Assembly: GCA_016717145.1 (NCBI GenBank)
Contig: JADKGD010000042.1
Coordinates: 11,576-75,575 of the forward strand
Length of the DNA: 64,000 nucleotides
From: Saprospiraceae bacterium
GTDB taxonomy: Bacteria > Bacteroidota > Bacteroidia > Chitinophagales > Saprospiraceae
Reading direction: 5' to 3'
Shown: piece after piece, positions 35,972 through 44,941 of the stretch
Layout of the letters: each line of letters opens with the position of its first letter
Numbering within the stretch: the stretch's first letter is position 1
The notes under the pieces: model-generated
Database searches by the model: none
What the model saw: the letters and a program-made list of their open reading frames with translations, nothing else
Told to the model about the DNA's origin: nothing
Translations under genes and position numbers: made by a program

Positions 35972-38401
35972 ATGTCAAGATATTTAATGCCGGTATTTAT
36001 ATTAATGATTGCTTCAATGTCTATAATTGGGCAACAATCATCTATATTAGGATCCGTGATAAATGAAAATGGAGAAGGAATAGGATTTGCCACAGTCATT
36101 CTTAAATCAGCGAAGGATAGTGTTATGGTAAAAGCTGATATCACAGATGAATCCGGAGGCTATGTTTTTGAGAGATTGGAAAAAGGAAATTATTTTATCG
36201 AATCCAATTTGTTGGGAATGATTGACTATCGTAGTGATGCCATAGCATTAAAAGAAACAACGTCAAATCATCCTCCTATAGTTCTAAAAGAAAACGCCAA
36301 ACTTATTGAAGAAGTTGTCGTTACTGCTGCCAGGGCAATAATAGAAGTAAAGTCTGACAGGACTATATTTAATGTTCAGGGAACCATCAATTCCGCGGGT
36401 GATAATGGTTTAAATCTATTGCGCAAAGCACCCGGTGTTTTGGTGGATAATAATAACAATATTTCTGTTTTGGGCAGATCGGGTGTCCTTATTTATGTCG
36501 ACGGCAAGCGTATCCCTTTACGAGGAGATGATCTGACCATCTACCTTCAAAATATGACCTCTGAACAAATCGACAAAATTGATATCATAACCAATCCGGG
36601 ATCAAAATACGAAGCTCAAGGCAATGCGGGCATTATTGATATTCGCCTGAAAAAGGATAAAAACCTGGGTGGAAATGGATCTATAAGTGGTAGTTATGGA
36701 CATGGACGATATGGTCAGGGTAATCTTACGGCCAATGGAAATTATAGAAACAAGTCGTTTAATACCTTTGGGAGCTTAGGGTATAATAAAGGTATACAAT
36801 GGAATAAAATGGTATTTCTAAACTATCAGAATGGTTTGCTTCTTGATGCAACCAATCTTTCAACAAGCGATTATCATACCATTAACGGAAGATTGGGAAC
36901 GGATTTTTATTTGTCTAAAAAAAGTACTATTGGTTTTCTGGTCTCTGCTCAGGAAAATAAAAGTGAAGGGAAAAATGATAACTTTAATTACATTTCTGCT
37001 CAAAGTAGACCTGGCATTATTGATAGTGTTCTGATTGCTTTAAACACATCAACTTCCACCAGAAAACAAACAACATATAATATAAATTATGCATATGAAT
37101 CAGGAAAAAACAGGCTTAATATTGATCTTGATTTTGGTAAGTATCGCAATATAGCAAATAACAGTCAACCTAATTTGTATTATAACCCAGCCCAAACAGA
37201 AGTAATCAGTAAAAATATCAATAGTTATACAACACCTGTAAACATCGATATTGCCACTGCCAAACTGGATTATGAAACTGAATTACTCGGAGGTAGCCTT
37301 GGATTTGGATCAAAAATAAGTAACGTTATTACGGACAATACTTTTTTGTTTTATAATATTATCAACGATGAGGCTATTATTAACAATAAGCGATCCAACC
37401 AATTCAAATATGAAGAAATGGTGTATGCCGGCTATGTGAATTATGCCAGGAGTCTTAGTGCGAAATGGAACATGACAGCAGGCTTAAGGGTAGAAAAAAC
37501 AGATGCCAAGGGTGACCTTACTGCCTTTCTGCCTGAACTCGAGGAGGAGCCGGTGGTTTTTGATTATTATAGTTATTTTCCATCTGCAGGGCTTACTTAT
37601 CAGCAATCACCTGAACATCTATATTCAATAAATTATGGACGTCGTATCAATCGACCGGATTATAACATCCTGAATCCCTTTCGAGAGCAAATAAGTGAGT
37701 TGTCATATAGTCGGGGTAATAAATTTTTACAACCTGAAATAGTTAATAACTTAGAAATTGGGTATACTTTAAAATATCGGTATTCTTTCAAACTGGCATA
37801 TAGCCTTACAAGCAATCAAATTACCCGTCTTATTGGTCCTGACGATATCGATCCTCGAGCGAGATTTATAAGTTGGGACAATCTTGCTACTCAAAAACTA
37901 TATAGTTTTAATGTTTCAGCTCCTTTTGATGTCACAAAATGGTGGAATGCCTATATGAATTTGGGTGTCTCATATGTTAATAATCAGGCAGATTATGGAA
38001 ATGGTGCTGTCGTAGATGTTCAGGCAGGATCATATAATATCTACCAGCAACATACTTTTACATTACCCAATAAATTTAAAGGTGAAATATCTGGCTGGTA
38101 TTCAGGACCTGGTGTATGGGGCGGTGTTTTTCTTTATGATGACAGCTATAGTCTCAATCTGGGTTTACAACGCAAATTTTTGCAAGATAAAATGAATGTC
38201 AGGTTAAGTGTAGGAGACATAACCTATCAGACTGGGTGGAGTGGATATTCCGTTTTTAATGGCTTGCGAAGCGAAGGCAGAGGCAACTGGGATAGTAGAC
38301 GAGCTACGATAAGTATTAGTTACGACTTTGGAAATTCAAATGTCAAGTCAAGAAAAAGAAGTACAGGTATTGAAAATGAAAGTAAAAGGGTAGGAAGCTA
38401 G
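35972..38401 (+). CDS. TonB-dependent receptor-like outer-membrane beta-barrel protein
   Basis: This 809-residue outer-membrane protein has a signal peptide (residues ~1-21, ending IIGQQ). A carboxypeptidase-regulatory-like domain follows (SVINENGEGIGFATVILKSA, ~25-105), then a plug-like region (LLRKAPGVLVDNNNNISVLG, GVLIYVDGKRI, IDIITNPGSKYEAQGNAGII). A long beta-barrel ends in FGNSN. This layout matches the outer membrane beta-barrel family (OMP_b-brl_3) of Bacteroidota. No clear TonB box is visible, and the ligand is unknown. There is no SusD partner next to it. Confidence 0.87.
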   Translation: MSRYLMPVFILMIASMSIIGQQSSILGSVINENGEGIGFATVILKSAKDSVMVKADITDESGGYVFERLEKGNYFIESNLLGMIDYRSDAIALKETTSNHPPIVLKENAKLIEEVVVTAARAIIEVKSDRTIFNVQGTINSAGDNGLNLLRKAPGVLVDNNNNISVLGRSGVLIYVDGKRIPLRGDDLTIYLQNMTSEQIDKIDIITNPGSKYEAQGNAGIIDIRLKKDKNLGGNGSISGSYGHGRYGQGNLTANGNYRNKSFNTFGSLGYNKGIQWNKMVFLNYQNGLLLDATNLSTSDYHTINGRLGTDFYLSKKSTIGFLVSAQENKSEGKNDNFNYISAQSRPGIIDSVLIALNTSTSTRKQTTYNINYAYESGKNRLNIDLDFGKYRNIANNSQPNLYYNPAQTEVISKNINSYTTPVNIDIATAKLDYETELLGGSLGFGSKISNVITDNTFLFYNIINDEAIINNKRSNQFKYEEMVYAGYVNYARSLSAKWNMTAGLRVEKTDAKGDLTAFLPELEEEPVVFDYYSYFPSAGLTYQQSPEHLYSINYGRRINRPDYNILNPFREQISELSYSRGNKFLQPEIVNNLEIGYTLKYRYSFKLAYSLTSNQITRLIGPDDIDPRARFISWDNLATQKLYSFNVSAPFDVTKWWNAYMNLGVSYVNNQADYGNGAVVDVQAGSYNIYQQHTFTLPNKFKGEISGWYSGPGVWGGVFLYDDSYSLNLGLQRKFLQDKMNVRLSVGDITYQTGWSGYSVFNGLRSEGRGNWDSRRATISISYDFGNSNVKSRKRSTGIENESKRVGS

Positions 38402-38429
38402 TTTCAAGCCTCACTGATGTATAAGTTAG

Positions 38430-39176
38430 TTATATTTTTTGTCCATCAGATGACATTATCCATCCACTATCTCCATTTTCAGTTTTTACATTTACCCAAT
38501 TTTCAATAGCATCCTCAGAAAAAACCTTGGTACCCGCAGGCAATGTTGTTATGTCAGGACTTAACATATCGGGACCTGTCTTAAGACTTACTTTGGTTGA
38601 TGTAATAATTATCCCATTATTATGGTACATCTGTCTGCATCTGCTAAATGAAGCAAAACCAGTAATTAAAAATAAACAAAAAAGCAAGGTTATATAATAA
38701 AATGTTGGTTTTGTCCATCTTTTTTGAGGCATATTCAAGATAAAAATAATACCTATTCCTGACAAACAAAGAAGGCTTAATATTGCCCAAAAGTTTGAAT
38801 TAAGGACACCGGTGAAGTAGTTCCAGCCTGAAATCAATATAAATGACTGCGGCGCGTCATCCATCTCAGAAATTCGTTTGCGAACAATGGTTAAATCAGA
38901 TCTTAACTGTTGATCATTTGGAGCATATTTAAGTGCTTTTTCATAATACAGAATAGCTAAAGCATTTTGGTTCATGTTAGCGTAAGTCAATGCCATATTT
39001 TTAAACAGTGCTTTACCGGCAAATTTACCCTGATCTATGGACGCATAAGATTCCAAAGCCTTAGCATAGTCTTTACTAAAAAGGGCTTTATTTCCTTGTG
39101 AAAATTTTAGATGCACATCTTCTGATGCGGGGAGATCCGTAGTGATACATACCAGTAAAAAAAATATATACTTCAT
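38430..39176 (-). CDS. BatE-like TPR/SH3 membrane protein
   Basis: The protein has an N-terminal signal/anchor (MKYIFFLLVCITTDLPA), then TPR units (GNKALFSKDYAKALESYASI, NMALTYANMNQNALAILYYE). Two transmembrane helices follow (FWAILSLLCLSGIGIIFIL, FYYITLLFCLFLITGFASF). A C-terminal bacterial SH3 domain (VSLKTGPDMLSPDITTLPAG ... GDSGWIM) ends it. This order is that of BatE, encoded in the Bacteroidota aerotolerance (bat) operon, but no batA-D genes are nearby. The frame is open 10 codons upstream; ATG at 39174-39176 gives the better signal peptide. It converges on the preceding receptor. Confidence 0.75.
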   Translation of the reverse strand: MKYIFFLLVCITTDLPASEDVHLKFSQGNKALFSKDYAKALESYASIDQGKFAGKALFKNMALTYANMNQNALAILYYEKALKYAPNDQQLRSDLTIVRKRISEMDDAPQSFILISGWNYFTGVLNSNFWAILSLLCLSGIGIIFILNMPQKRWTKPTFYYITLLFCLFLITGFASFSRCRQMYHNNGIIITSTKVSLKTGPDMLSPDITTLPAGTKVFSEDAIENWVNVKTENGDSGWIMSSDGQKI

Positions 39177-39249
39177 AATAAATCGACACTTGTTACGTAT
39201 AACCAAAGATGCAATTACAAAGTTTAATATTTATGCCAAAACGCGTTAT

Positions 39250-41655
39250 TTACAAACTAATCACAATACCTAAAGTTGGTAATACATTACCATTATTGTC
39301 GATAGAAGGTTTTAATTTATACCGCTGTTGATCGATCGGTGCATCGGGATTGCTTATGATTGGACCACCGATTGGTTTATTATTTTCATCAAGTGGTCGA
39401 TCAAGTAATAAAATTTCCTGAGCAATTGCGCTCGCAGTTACGTTTTGTAAGTCTAAAAACAAATTCAGATCCCAGCCCTTAAAAAACCACTTTTTATCAA
39501 TTCTTATATCTAGCCCGTTGACAGGACCCCTACGCAAAGTATTTATTTTTGTATAGTCAGGTATCCCAGCAAAATTTCTATCCCAATTGACAACCAAATT
39601 AGAATTATCGCTAAATGGAGTAAATGGTAAGCCATATTGGTATCTGTAACGAATACCCAGATCCCAACTACGACCAAGTTGTTTCCCCATTGTCAGATTT
39701 ATGATATGTCTCGCATCCCAACTACTTGGAGCATATACACCCGAAATATTATTAAATTCTGACTTGCCAAATGTGTATGCCAATATACCATAAAACCCCT
39801 TTGTCAATCTTTGCTGAAAAAGCAATTCCATACCATAAGTTCTACCATTCGAGGTAGACGTTACAGGTTCGTTTCCGATAACCCCAAAATCACCACCAAG
39901 GTTTGCCAGAGAAATACGTTCTCTTAAAAGCAATGGATAGTTCTGATAAGTCTTATAGTATCCTTCGAGTGTTATTCTACTTGATGGGCTGAGGTTATAC
40001 TCTACACCAGTGACGAGATGATTGGCTCCAATATAAGTGACTTCATTTTGTTTATTGACCAATACATTATTCTGGGTATATCCCATGACTGTATATGAAG
40101 GCAACTGATAATATCTGCCCACATTAAAATTGTATGACCATTTTTCTGTCAGTCGGTATGATAATGAAAATCGTGGAGAAAATTGATCAAGAGGATTGTC
40201 CATCTCTTTCGAGTAGTTGTTCCCATCAAATCTGACACCAAGCGACATATTGAGTTTTTCATTTACAAATTTTCGACTTATATTACCAAAAAAACCATAT
40301 TTACTTAATGAAATGGCATTGGAATAGTCTATATTTTCAGGGCCTGACGTGGTAAATATTTTATTTTGAGTAATGTTGTTGTATTTAACATATTCATATC
40401 CAATACCTAACATATATTGCCATTCGCCATGTTTTTGAGAAGTCTCAATGCGCAACTTATTTTCTATTTCCTGAGATTTATAATTGAGCACTAAGTTTTG
40501 TGGTTTTGACTCATCATTATTTAGAAATTTAGTGGCTTCATTATTCAACATATTTCTGCTGAGTACAAAGGTTGTAAAGCCATGTGCGCCATATCTTTTG
40601 TATACAAGACCGTTGGTATAATTCCACTGTGTATTGACGGGTAGACGATCAATCAGATTTTGTTTGGCTTCCGTATCATTGGCTTCTTTATTGATCGTAA
40701 AATCATCAATGGCACCAAGACCTATGAAATAGATTTCATTTTTAGCGTTGATTTTATATTTATACTTGACGTTAAAGTCATTGTACGTGGGTAAAAAGGG
40801 CAGACCTATGGCTTTGAACAAAAACTGTAAATAGGACCTTCGAGCCGAAACAAGAAAGGTACTTTTTTTACCTATAGGACCATCAAGTGTAAAGCCTATG
40901 TCTGATGCACCTGCAGTGGCTGTAAAACCGATTCGATCATCACGGCCATCTTTATATTTAAAATTGAATACGGAGCTAAGGGTGTTGCCACGATTAGCCG
41001 GGAATGCTCCACTGAAAAAATCTACTTCACGAACAAAATCTACATTGATGATGCCGGCCGGTCCTCCTGAAGATCCTTGGGTAGAAAAGTGATTAATGAC
41101 AGGAATTTCCACATCATCGATGTAAAATCTGTTCTCATTAGGTGCCCCGCCGCGTATGATGAGGTCATTTCTGAATGAAGCAGTAGATGTGACGCCTGGA
41201 AGTGATTGTATGACCCTAGAAATATCTCTGTTGCCACCCGGACTTCGTTTGATCTCTGACACGCCTATGGTCCGCAGGGAAAGCGGACTTTCTGCCGTCT
41301 TTTTAAAGGAAGCGGATTTGATGACAACTTCATCCAGTTGTTTACTATTTTCTACCAGTTCAAAATTTAATATCGTAGGTCTGATTCCCTGTATTTCTAT
41401 CTCATAATTGGATTGACTTTCATAACCGATGTAGCTTACCTGAATATTATAGAAACCTGGTTTGACAGCATCAATTATATAATTGCCATCCAGATCAGTA
41501 GCTGTGCCGCGTTCGGTACCAATAAGGAAAACTGAAGCACCAATGATTGGTTCGTTGGATAGTTTGTCTTTGACACTGCCCTTGATGACACCAGTCTGTC
41601 CAAAACAAAAAGTCAACATTACAAAAACAAAAATAACCGTAAAAAATACACGCAT
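39250..41655 (-). CDS. TonB-dependent receptor with carboxypeptidase-like N-domain
   Basis: The signal peptide (MRVFFTVIFVFVMLTFCFGQ) is followed by a CarboxypepD_reg-like domain (IKGSVKDKLSNEPIIGASVF ... VSYIGYES). The plug domain shows RSPGGNRDISRVIQSLPGV, DLIIRGGAPNENRFYIDDVE and NVDFVREVDFFSGAFPANRG. A 22-strand-type barrel ends in LPTLGIVISL. The RGGAPNENRFYIDD motif is common in Bacteroidota receptors of unknown substrate. I use the ATG at 41653-41655; an in-frame ATG 10 codons upstream is less likely because it would break the signal peptide. The gene lies 44 bp upstream of the batE-like start in the same direction, so cotranscription is possible. Confidence 0.9.
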   Translation of the reverse strand: MRVFFTVIFVFVMLTFCFGQTGVIKGSVKDKLSNEPIIGASVFLIGTERGTATDLDGNYIIDAVKPGFYNIQVSYIGYESQSNYEIEIQGIRPTILNFELVENSKQLDEVVIKSASFKKTAESPLSLRTIGVSEIKRSPGGNRDISRVIQSLPGVTSTASFRNDLIIRGGAPNENRFYIDDVEIPVINHFSTQGSSGGPAGIINVDFVREVDFFSGAFPANRGNTLSSVFNFKYKDGRDDRIGFTATAGASDIGFTLDGPIGKKSTFLVSARRSYLQFLFKAIGLPFLPTYNDFNVKYKYKINAKNEIYFIGLGAIDDFTINKEANDTEAKQNLIDRLPVNTQWNYTNGLVYKRYGAHGFTTFVLSRNMLNNEATKFLNNDESKPQNLVLNYKSQEIENKLRIETSQKHGEWQYMLGIGYEYVKYNNITQNKIFTTSGPENIDYSNAISLSKYGFFGNISRKFVNEKLNMSLGVRFDGNNYSKEMDNPLDQFSPRFSLSYRLTEKWSYNFNVGRYYQLPSYTVMGYTQNNVLVNKQNEVTYIGANHLVTGVEYNLSPSSRITLEGYYKTYQNYPLLLRERISLANLGGDFGVIGNEPVTSTSNGRTYGMELLFQQRLTKGFYGILAYTFGKSEFNNISGVYAPSSWDARHIINLTMGKQLGRSWDLGIRYRYQYGLPFTPFSDNSNLVVNWDRNFAGIPDYTKINTLRRGPVNGLDIRIDKKWFFKGWDLNLFLDLQNVTASAIAQEILLLDRPLDENNKPIGGPIISNPDAPIDQQRYKLKPSIDNNGNVLPTLGIVISL

Positions 41656-41764
41656 AAAGTATACATTTTGTAAAAAGTAAATCAAACACGATTAACTCCA
41701 AATTGTTCTTATTTGGTAGGTTTGTCAATCACTTTACTCCAAGTACTTTTTTATAAAAAATCAA

Positions 41765-43078
41765 TTATCTGGTTGTACCTCTCCATGACCACTTTTTCTG
41801 TGGTTTGGAAGTGGCGGTGATAGGTGCACTGGTGGCAGGTCTGCCTGTGCTGTCTGTCGTTGCCGGTCGTGGTCTGTTGTGATTGCCATTCCCACGCTGT
41901 ATTTGAGCTTTTGGCTTAGCAGGGTTTTCTGCTACAGTATTTTCAGCAGGAAAAGGATGATTATCTTCCACAGGTATTTGAATAGAAATTAATTTCTGAA
42001 TGTCTCTCAGGAATGGTCTTTCTTCTACATCGCAGAATGATATGGCTTTACCATTGGCACCAGCCCGGCCAGTACGACCGATACGGTGTACATAAGTCTC
42101 CGGTATGTTTGGTATTTCAAAATTAATGACATATGACAACTCGTCTATATCTATTCCTCTTGCTGCAATATCTGTAGCTACCAATACACGCGTGATGTGA
42201 TCTTTAAAATTACTTAAAGCTTTTTGTCTGGCGTTCTGTGACTTATTGCCATGTATGGCTTCTGCTTTGACATTAAATCTGGTTAACATCTTTACAACCT
42301 TATCAGCCCCATGTTTGGTTCTGGTAAACACTAAGGCGGTAATGATGCCAGGATCTTTTAGTAAGTGAACCAAAAGCTCATACTTGCGAGCCTGATCAAC
42401 AAAATAGATAGCTTGCTGAATGGTTTCTGCGGTTGATGATATAGGTGTGACTTCTACTTTTTCCGGATTGGTCAGGATAGTCGAAGCCAGAGCCATGATA
42501 GAATCAGGCATAGTTGCTGAGAAAAATAATGACTGGCGCTTTACCGGTATCATTTTAATCAGTTTTTTGACATCATGTACAAAGCCCATATCTAGCATTC
42601 TGTCTGCTTCGTCCAAAACAAAAATACTGACATCATTCAATCTGATGTAACCTTGTGATATCAAATCCAGCAATCTTCCCGGTGTAGCTATAAGCACATC
42701 AACACCATTTCGAAGTGCATTTACCTGAGCACTTTGAGGAACACCGCCGAATACGACAGTATACCTCAATTTTGTGTGTCTGCCGTAAGCAGCGAAGCTA
42801 TCTCCAATCTGGATGGCCAATTCTCTGGTTGGCGTTACGATGAGTGCTTTTATTTTTCTGATTGATCTGTCATCCCCGGGATGAAGATGCAATTGTTGTA
42901 TAATAGGAATAGCAAAAGCGGCTGTTTTACCGGTACCGGTTTGAGCGCAACCTAAGAGATCCTGACCTTTAAGAATGATGGGAATGGATTTTTCCTGAAT
43001 GGGTGTAGGCATTGTATAACCTTCAGTGTCAAGAGCACGCAAAATGGGCTCTATTAGACCTAATTTTTCAAAAGACAT
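41765..43078 (-). CDS. DEAD-box RNA helicase (RhlE-like)
   Basis: This 437-residue ATP-dependent RNA helicase shows the Q motif (PTPIQEKSIPIIL), motif I AQTGTGKTAAFAIP, Ia PTRELAIQI, II VLDEADRMLDMGF, III FFSATMP, V ATDIAARGIDID and VI HRIGRTGRAG. A low-complexity basic tail (~residues 385-437, rich in Asn, Arg, Pro and Thr) follows, as in RhlE-type proteins that act in ribosome or RNA turnover at low temperature. It has a well-formed promoter (TTG-N21-TATCTTTG) and a leader of about 60-70 nt containing a GGTTCT/AGAACC inverted repeat, which could be a thermoregulated 5' UTR. Confidence 0.93.
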   Translation of the reverse strand: MSFEKLGLIEPILRALDTEGYTMPTPIQEKSIPIILKGQDLLGCAQTGTGKTAAFAIPIIQQLHLHPGDDRSIRKIKALIVTPTRELAIQIGDSFAAYGRHTKLRYTVVFGGVPQSAQVNALRNGVDVLIATPGRLLDLISQGYIRLNDVSIFVLDEADRMLDMGFVHDVKKLIKMIPVKRQSLFFSATMPDSIMALASTILTNPEKVEVTPISSTAETIQQAIYFVDQARKYELLVHLLKDPGIITALVFTRTKHGADKVVKMLTRFNVKAEAIHGNKSQNARQKALSNFKDHITRVLVATDIAARGIDIDELSYVINFEIPNIPETYVHRIGRTGRAGANGKAISFCDVEERPFLRDIQKLISIQIPVEDNHPFPAENTVAENPAKPKAQIQRGNGNHNRPRPATTDSTGRPATSAPITATSKPQKKWSWRGTTR

Positions 43079-43146
43079 ATATATATTTTAGTATCGGTTC
43101 TCCGTTGTGGACTGAAATTAGAACCTAAGGGAGGATGATTAAGCCA

Positions 43147-43178
43147 CAAAGATAAGACAATAAAATGGAAATAAGCAA
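43147..43178 (-). promoter_or_regulatory. Promoter of the DEAD-box helicase gene (-33/-7 pair)
   Basis: On the minus strand TTG (43176-43178) is followed after 21 bp by TATCTTTG (43147-43154), a good match to the Bacteroidota sigma-A pattern TTTG-N19-21-TAnnTTTG. It is the best promoter in the window and implies a leader of about 60 nt. Confidence 0.6.
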
Positions 43179-43309
43179 TTTATATCTGTTTTCATTATAA
43201 ATTAAAAATAAAAATATGTGTTTATGAGGCATGACACCATCTAAAAGTATACATAATCTTTTTTGGATAATCAAATATTAAAGTAAGTATTTATAATCAA
43301 AGATGACAT

Positions 43310-43344
43310 AAATCATATGAAGTAACAAACAAAATCATATGAAG
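43310..43344. repeat. Two 13-bp direct repeats 22 bp apart upstream of the Mla operon
   Basis: AAATCATATGAAG occurs at 43310-43322 and again at 43332-43344. The repeat period of 22 bp is about two helical turns, so both copies face the same side of the DNA, as expected for a dimeric regulator. Each contains the palindrome CATATG. They lie 65-100 bp upstream of the permease start in a 330-bp intergenic region with no gene. Confidence 0.5.
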
Positions 43345-43408
43345 AAATTCACCTTGACTATACATTTACAGATTGATGTACGTGTGATATTTATGACTTT
43401 AAAACTGT

Positions 43409-44185
43409 ATGATGTATCAATTTGGTGAAGCCATAAAGTTGTTTTTGGTTGAGGTGGGAGAGTTGTTCTACTTTGCAGGACGTTTTTTTTCAAATTTAAT
43501 TAAGCGCCCTTTTGAATTTAAGGAGTTTTTAAGACAATGTTATTTCATAGGCAACAGGTCATTGTTTCTGGTTGGTATCACAGGTTTTATCATCGGCTTG
43601 GTATTTACTTTACAGTCAAGACCAAAATTATTGGAGTTGGGTGCAGTTTCCTGGCTACCTGGTATGGTTGGTATCTCCATCATCAGAGAAATAGGGCCCA
43701 TAATTACGGCATTAATTTGTGCTGGAAAGATAGGCTCGGGTATTGGTGCTGAACTTGGATCTATGAAGGTAACAGAACAAATTGATGCTATGGAAGTTTC
43801 CGGCACAAATCCTTTTAAATATCTTGTTGTGACGCGAATTCTGGCCACAACTTTGATGATACCAATCCTAGTAATCATAGGTGATGCTATTGCTTTATTT
43901 GGATCTTTTCTGGTCGAAAATATAAAGGGAGATGTCTCATATACCTTGTATTTTGATCAGGTATTTACAGCGTTGGAATTTAGTGACTTTGTCCCGTCCA
44001 CGATTAAAACATTTTTTTTTGGTTTTGCTATTGGCCTGGTAGGCTGTTATAAAGGATATACCACCCGACATGGGACAGCTGGTGTCGGAGTTTCAGCAAA
44101 TTCCGCGGTCGTAGAAGCATCAATTGTTTTATTTATACTGGACTTTATTGCAGTGTTGGTTTCTGATATTTTTTATAGCATATGA
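43409..44185 (+). CDS. mlaE: MlaE-family ABC transporter permease
   Basis: This 258-residue inner-membrane permease of the Mla/Mkl-type phospholipid transporter shows the MlaE signature LVGITGFIIGLVFTLQSRP. VGISIIREIGPIITALICAG and KIGSGIGAELGSMKVTEQID and EVSGTNPFKYLVVTRILATT complete the conserved core. About five to six hydrophobic helices are present. It would move phospholipid between outer and inner membrane with the ATPase and MCE protein encoded next. The stop overlaps the ATPase start by 4 bp. ATGATG at 43409 offers two equivalent starts. Confidence 0.93.
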   Translation: MMYQFGEAIKLFLVEVGELFYFAGRFFSNLIKRPFEFKEFLRQCYFIGNRSLFLVGITGFIIGLVFTLQSRPKLLELGAVSWLPGMVGISIIREIGPIITALICAGKIGSGIGAELGSMKVTEQIDAMEVSGTNPFKYLVVTRILATTLMIPILVIIGDAIALFGSFLVENIKGDVSYTLYFDQVFTALEFSDFVPSTIKTFFFGFAIGLVGCYKGYTTRHGTAGVGVSANSAVVEASIVLFILDFIAVLVSDIFYSI

Positions 44186-44937
44186 AGACGAGCACCAATA
44201 ATAAAAATGTAGTGATAAGCATTCGGCAGCTTTTCAAACGCTACGGGAAAAATCATGTACTTGAAGGGTTCAACATGGACTTATATGAGGGCGAAACACT
44301 AGTCATTATGGGTAAGTCAGGATCGGGCAAATCAGTTATGATAAAATGTCTGATTGGTCTTGAAAGTCATGATAAAGGTACCATTAATATAATGGGTATG
44401 GATATGGATAAAATCAATGCTGACCAATTGGATGAATTACGTACCGAAGTGGGCTTTTTATTTCAGGGTAGCGCTTTATACGATTCAATGACAGTTCGTG
44501 AAAATCTCGAATTCCCGCTACGTAGGCACACTAAAAAATTTGGCATTATTGATGATGCGTCGCCACTGGTTTTAGAAGCATTAAAAAGTGTGGGTTTGGA
44601 ACGTGCCATCGACCTTATGCCGGAAGAATTGTCGGGAGGCATGAAAAGAAGAATTGCATTGGCACGTACACTGATATTGAAACCCAAAATAATTCTTTAT
44701 GATGAACCTACAACAGGTCTCGATCCCATTACATCAAAGGAAATAGTTTTACTGATGAAATCAATACAGGAAACATATAAAACATCGTCTATTATTATCA
44801 CTCATGATGTTGACTGTGCCAGATTTATTTCCAACAGGATGATTCTGTTAGTTGATGGTATTAATTACGCTGAAGGAACTTTTGATGAACTGACAGCATC
44901 AGAAGATCCAAAGGTTAAAGCATTTTTTAAAGCATAA
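44182..44937 (+). CDS. mlaF: MlaF-family ABC transporter ATP-binding protein
   Basis: This 251-residue ABC ATPase carries Walker A in MGKSGSGKSVMIKCL, the Q-loop in LFQGSALYDSMTV, the signature LSGGMKRRIALAR, Walker B IILYDEPTTGLDP and the switch His in IITHDVDC. FQGSALYDSMTVRENLEFPL is typical of the MlaF/MKL subgroup. It powers lipid transport through the permease encoded just upstream. It overlaps mlaE by 4 bp and is followed 4 bp later by the MCE gene. Confidence 0.95.
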   Translation: MKTSTNNKNVVISIRQLFKRYGKNHVLEGFNMDLYEGETLVIMGKSGSGKSVMIKCLIGLESHDKGTINIMGMDMDKINADQLDELRTEVGFLFQGSALYDSMTVRENLEFPLRRHTKKFGIIDDASPLVLEALKSVGLERAIDLMPEELSGGMKRRIALARTLILKPKIILYDEPTTGLDPITSKEIVLLMKSIQETYKTSSIIITHDVDCARFISNRMILLVDGINYAEGTFDELTASEDPKVKAFFKA

Positions 44938-44941
44938 CAAT

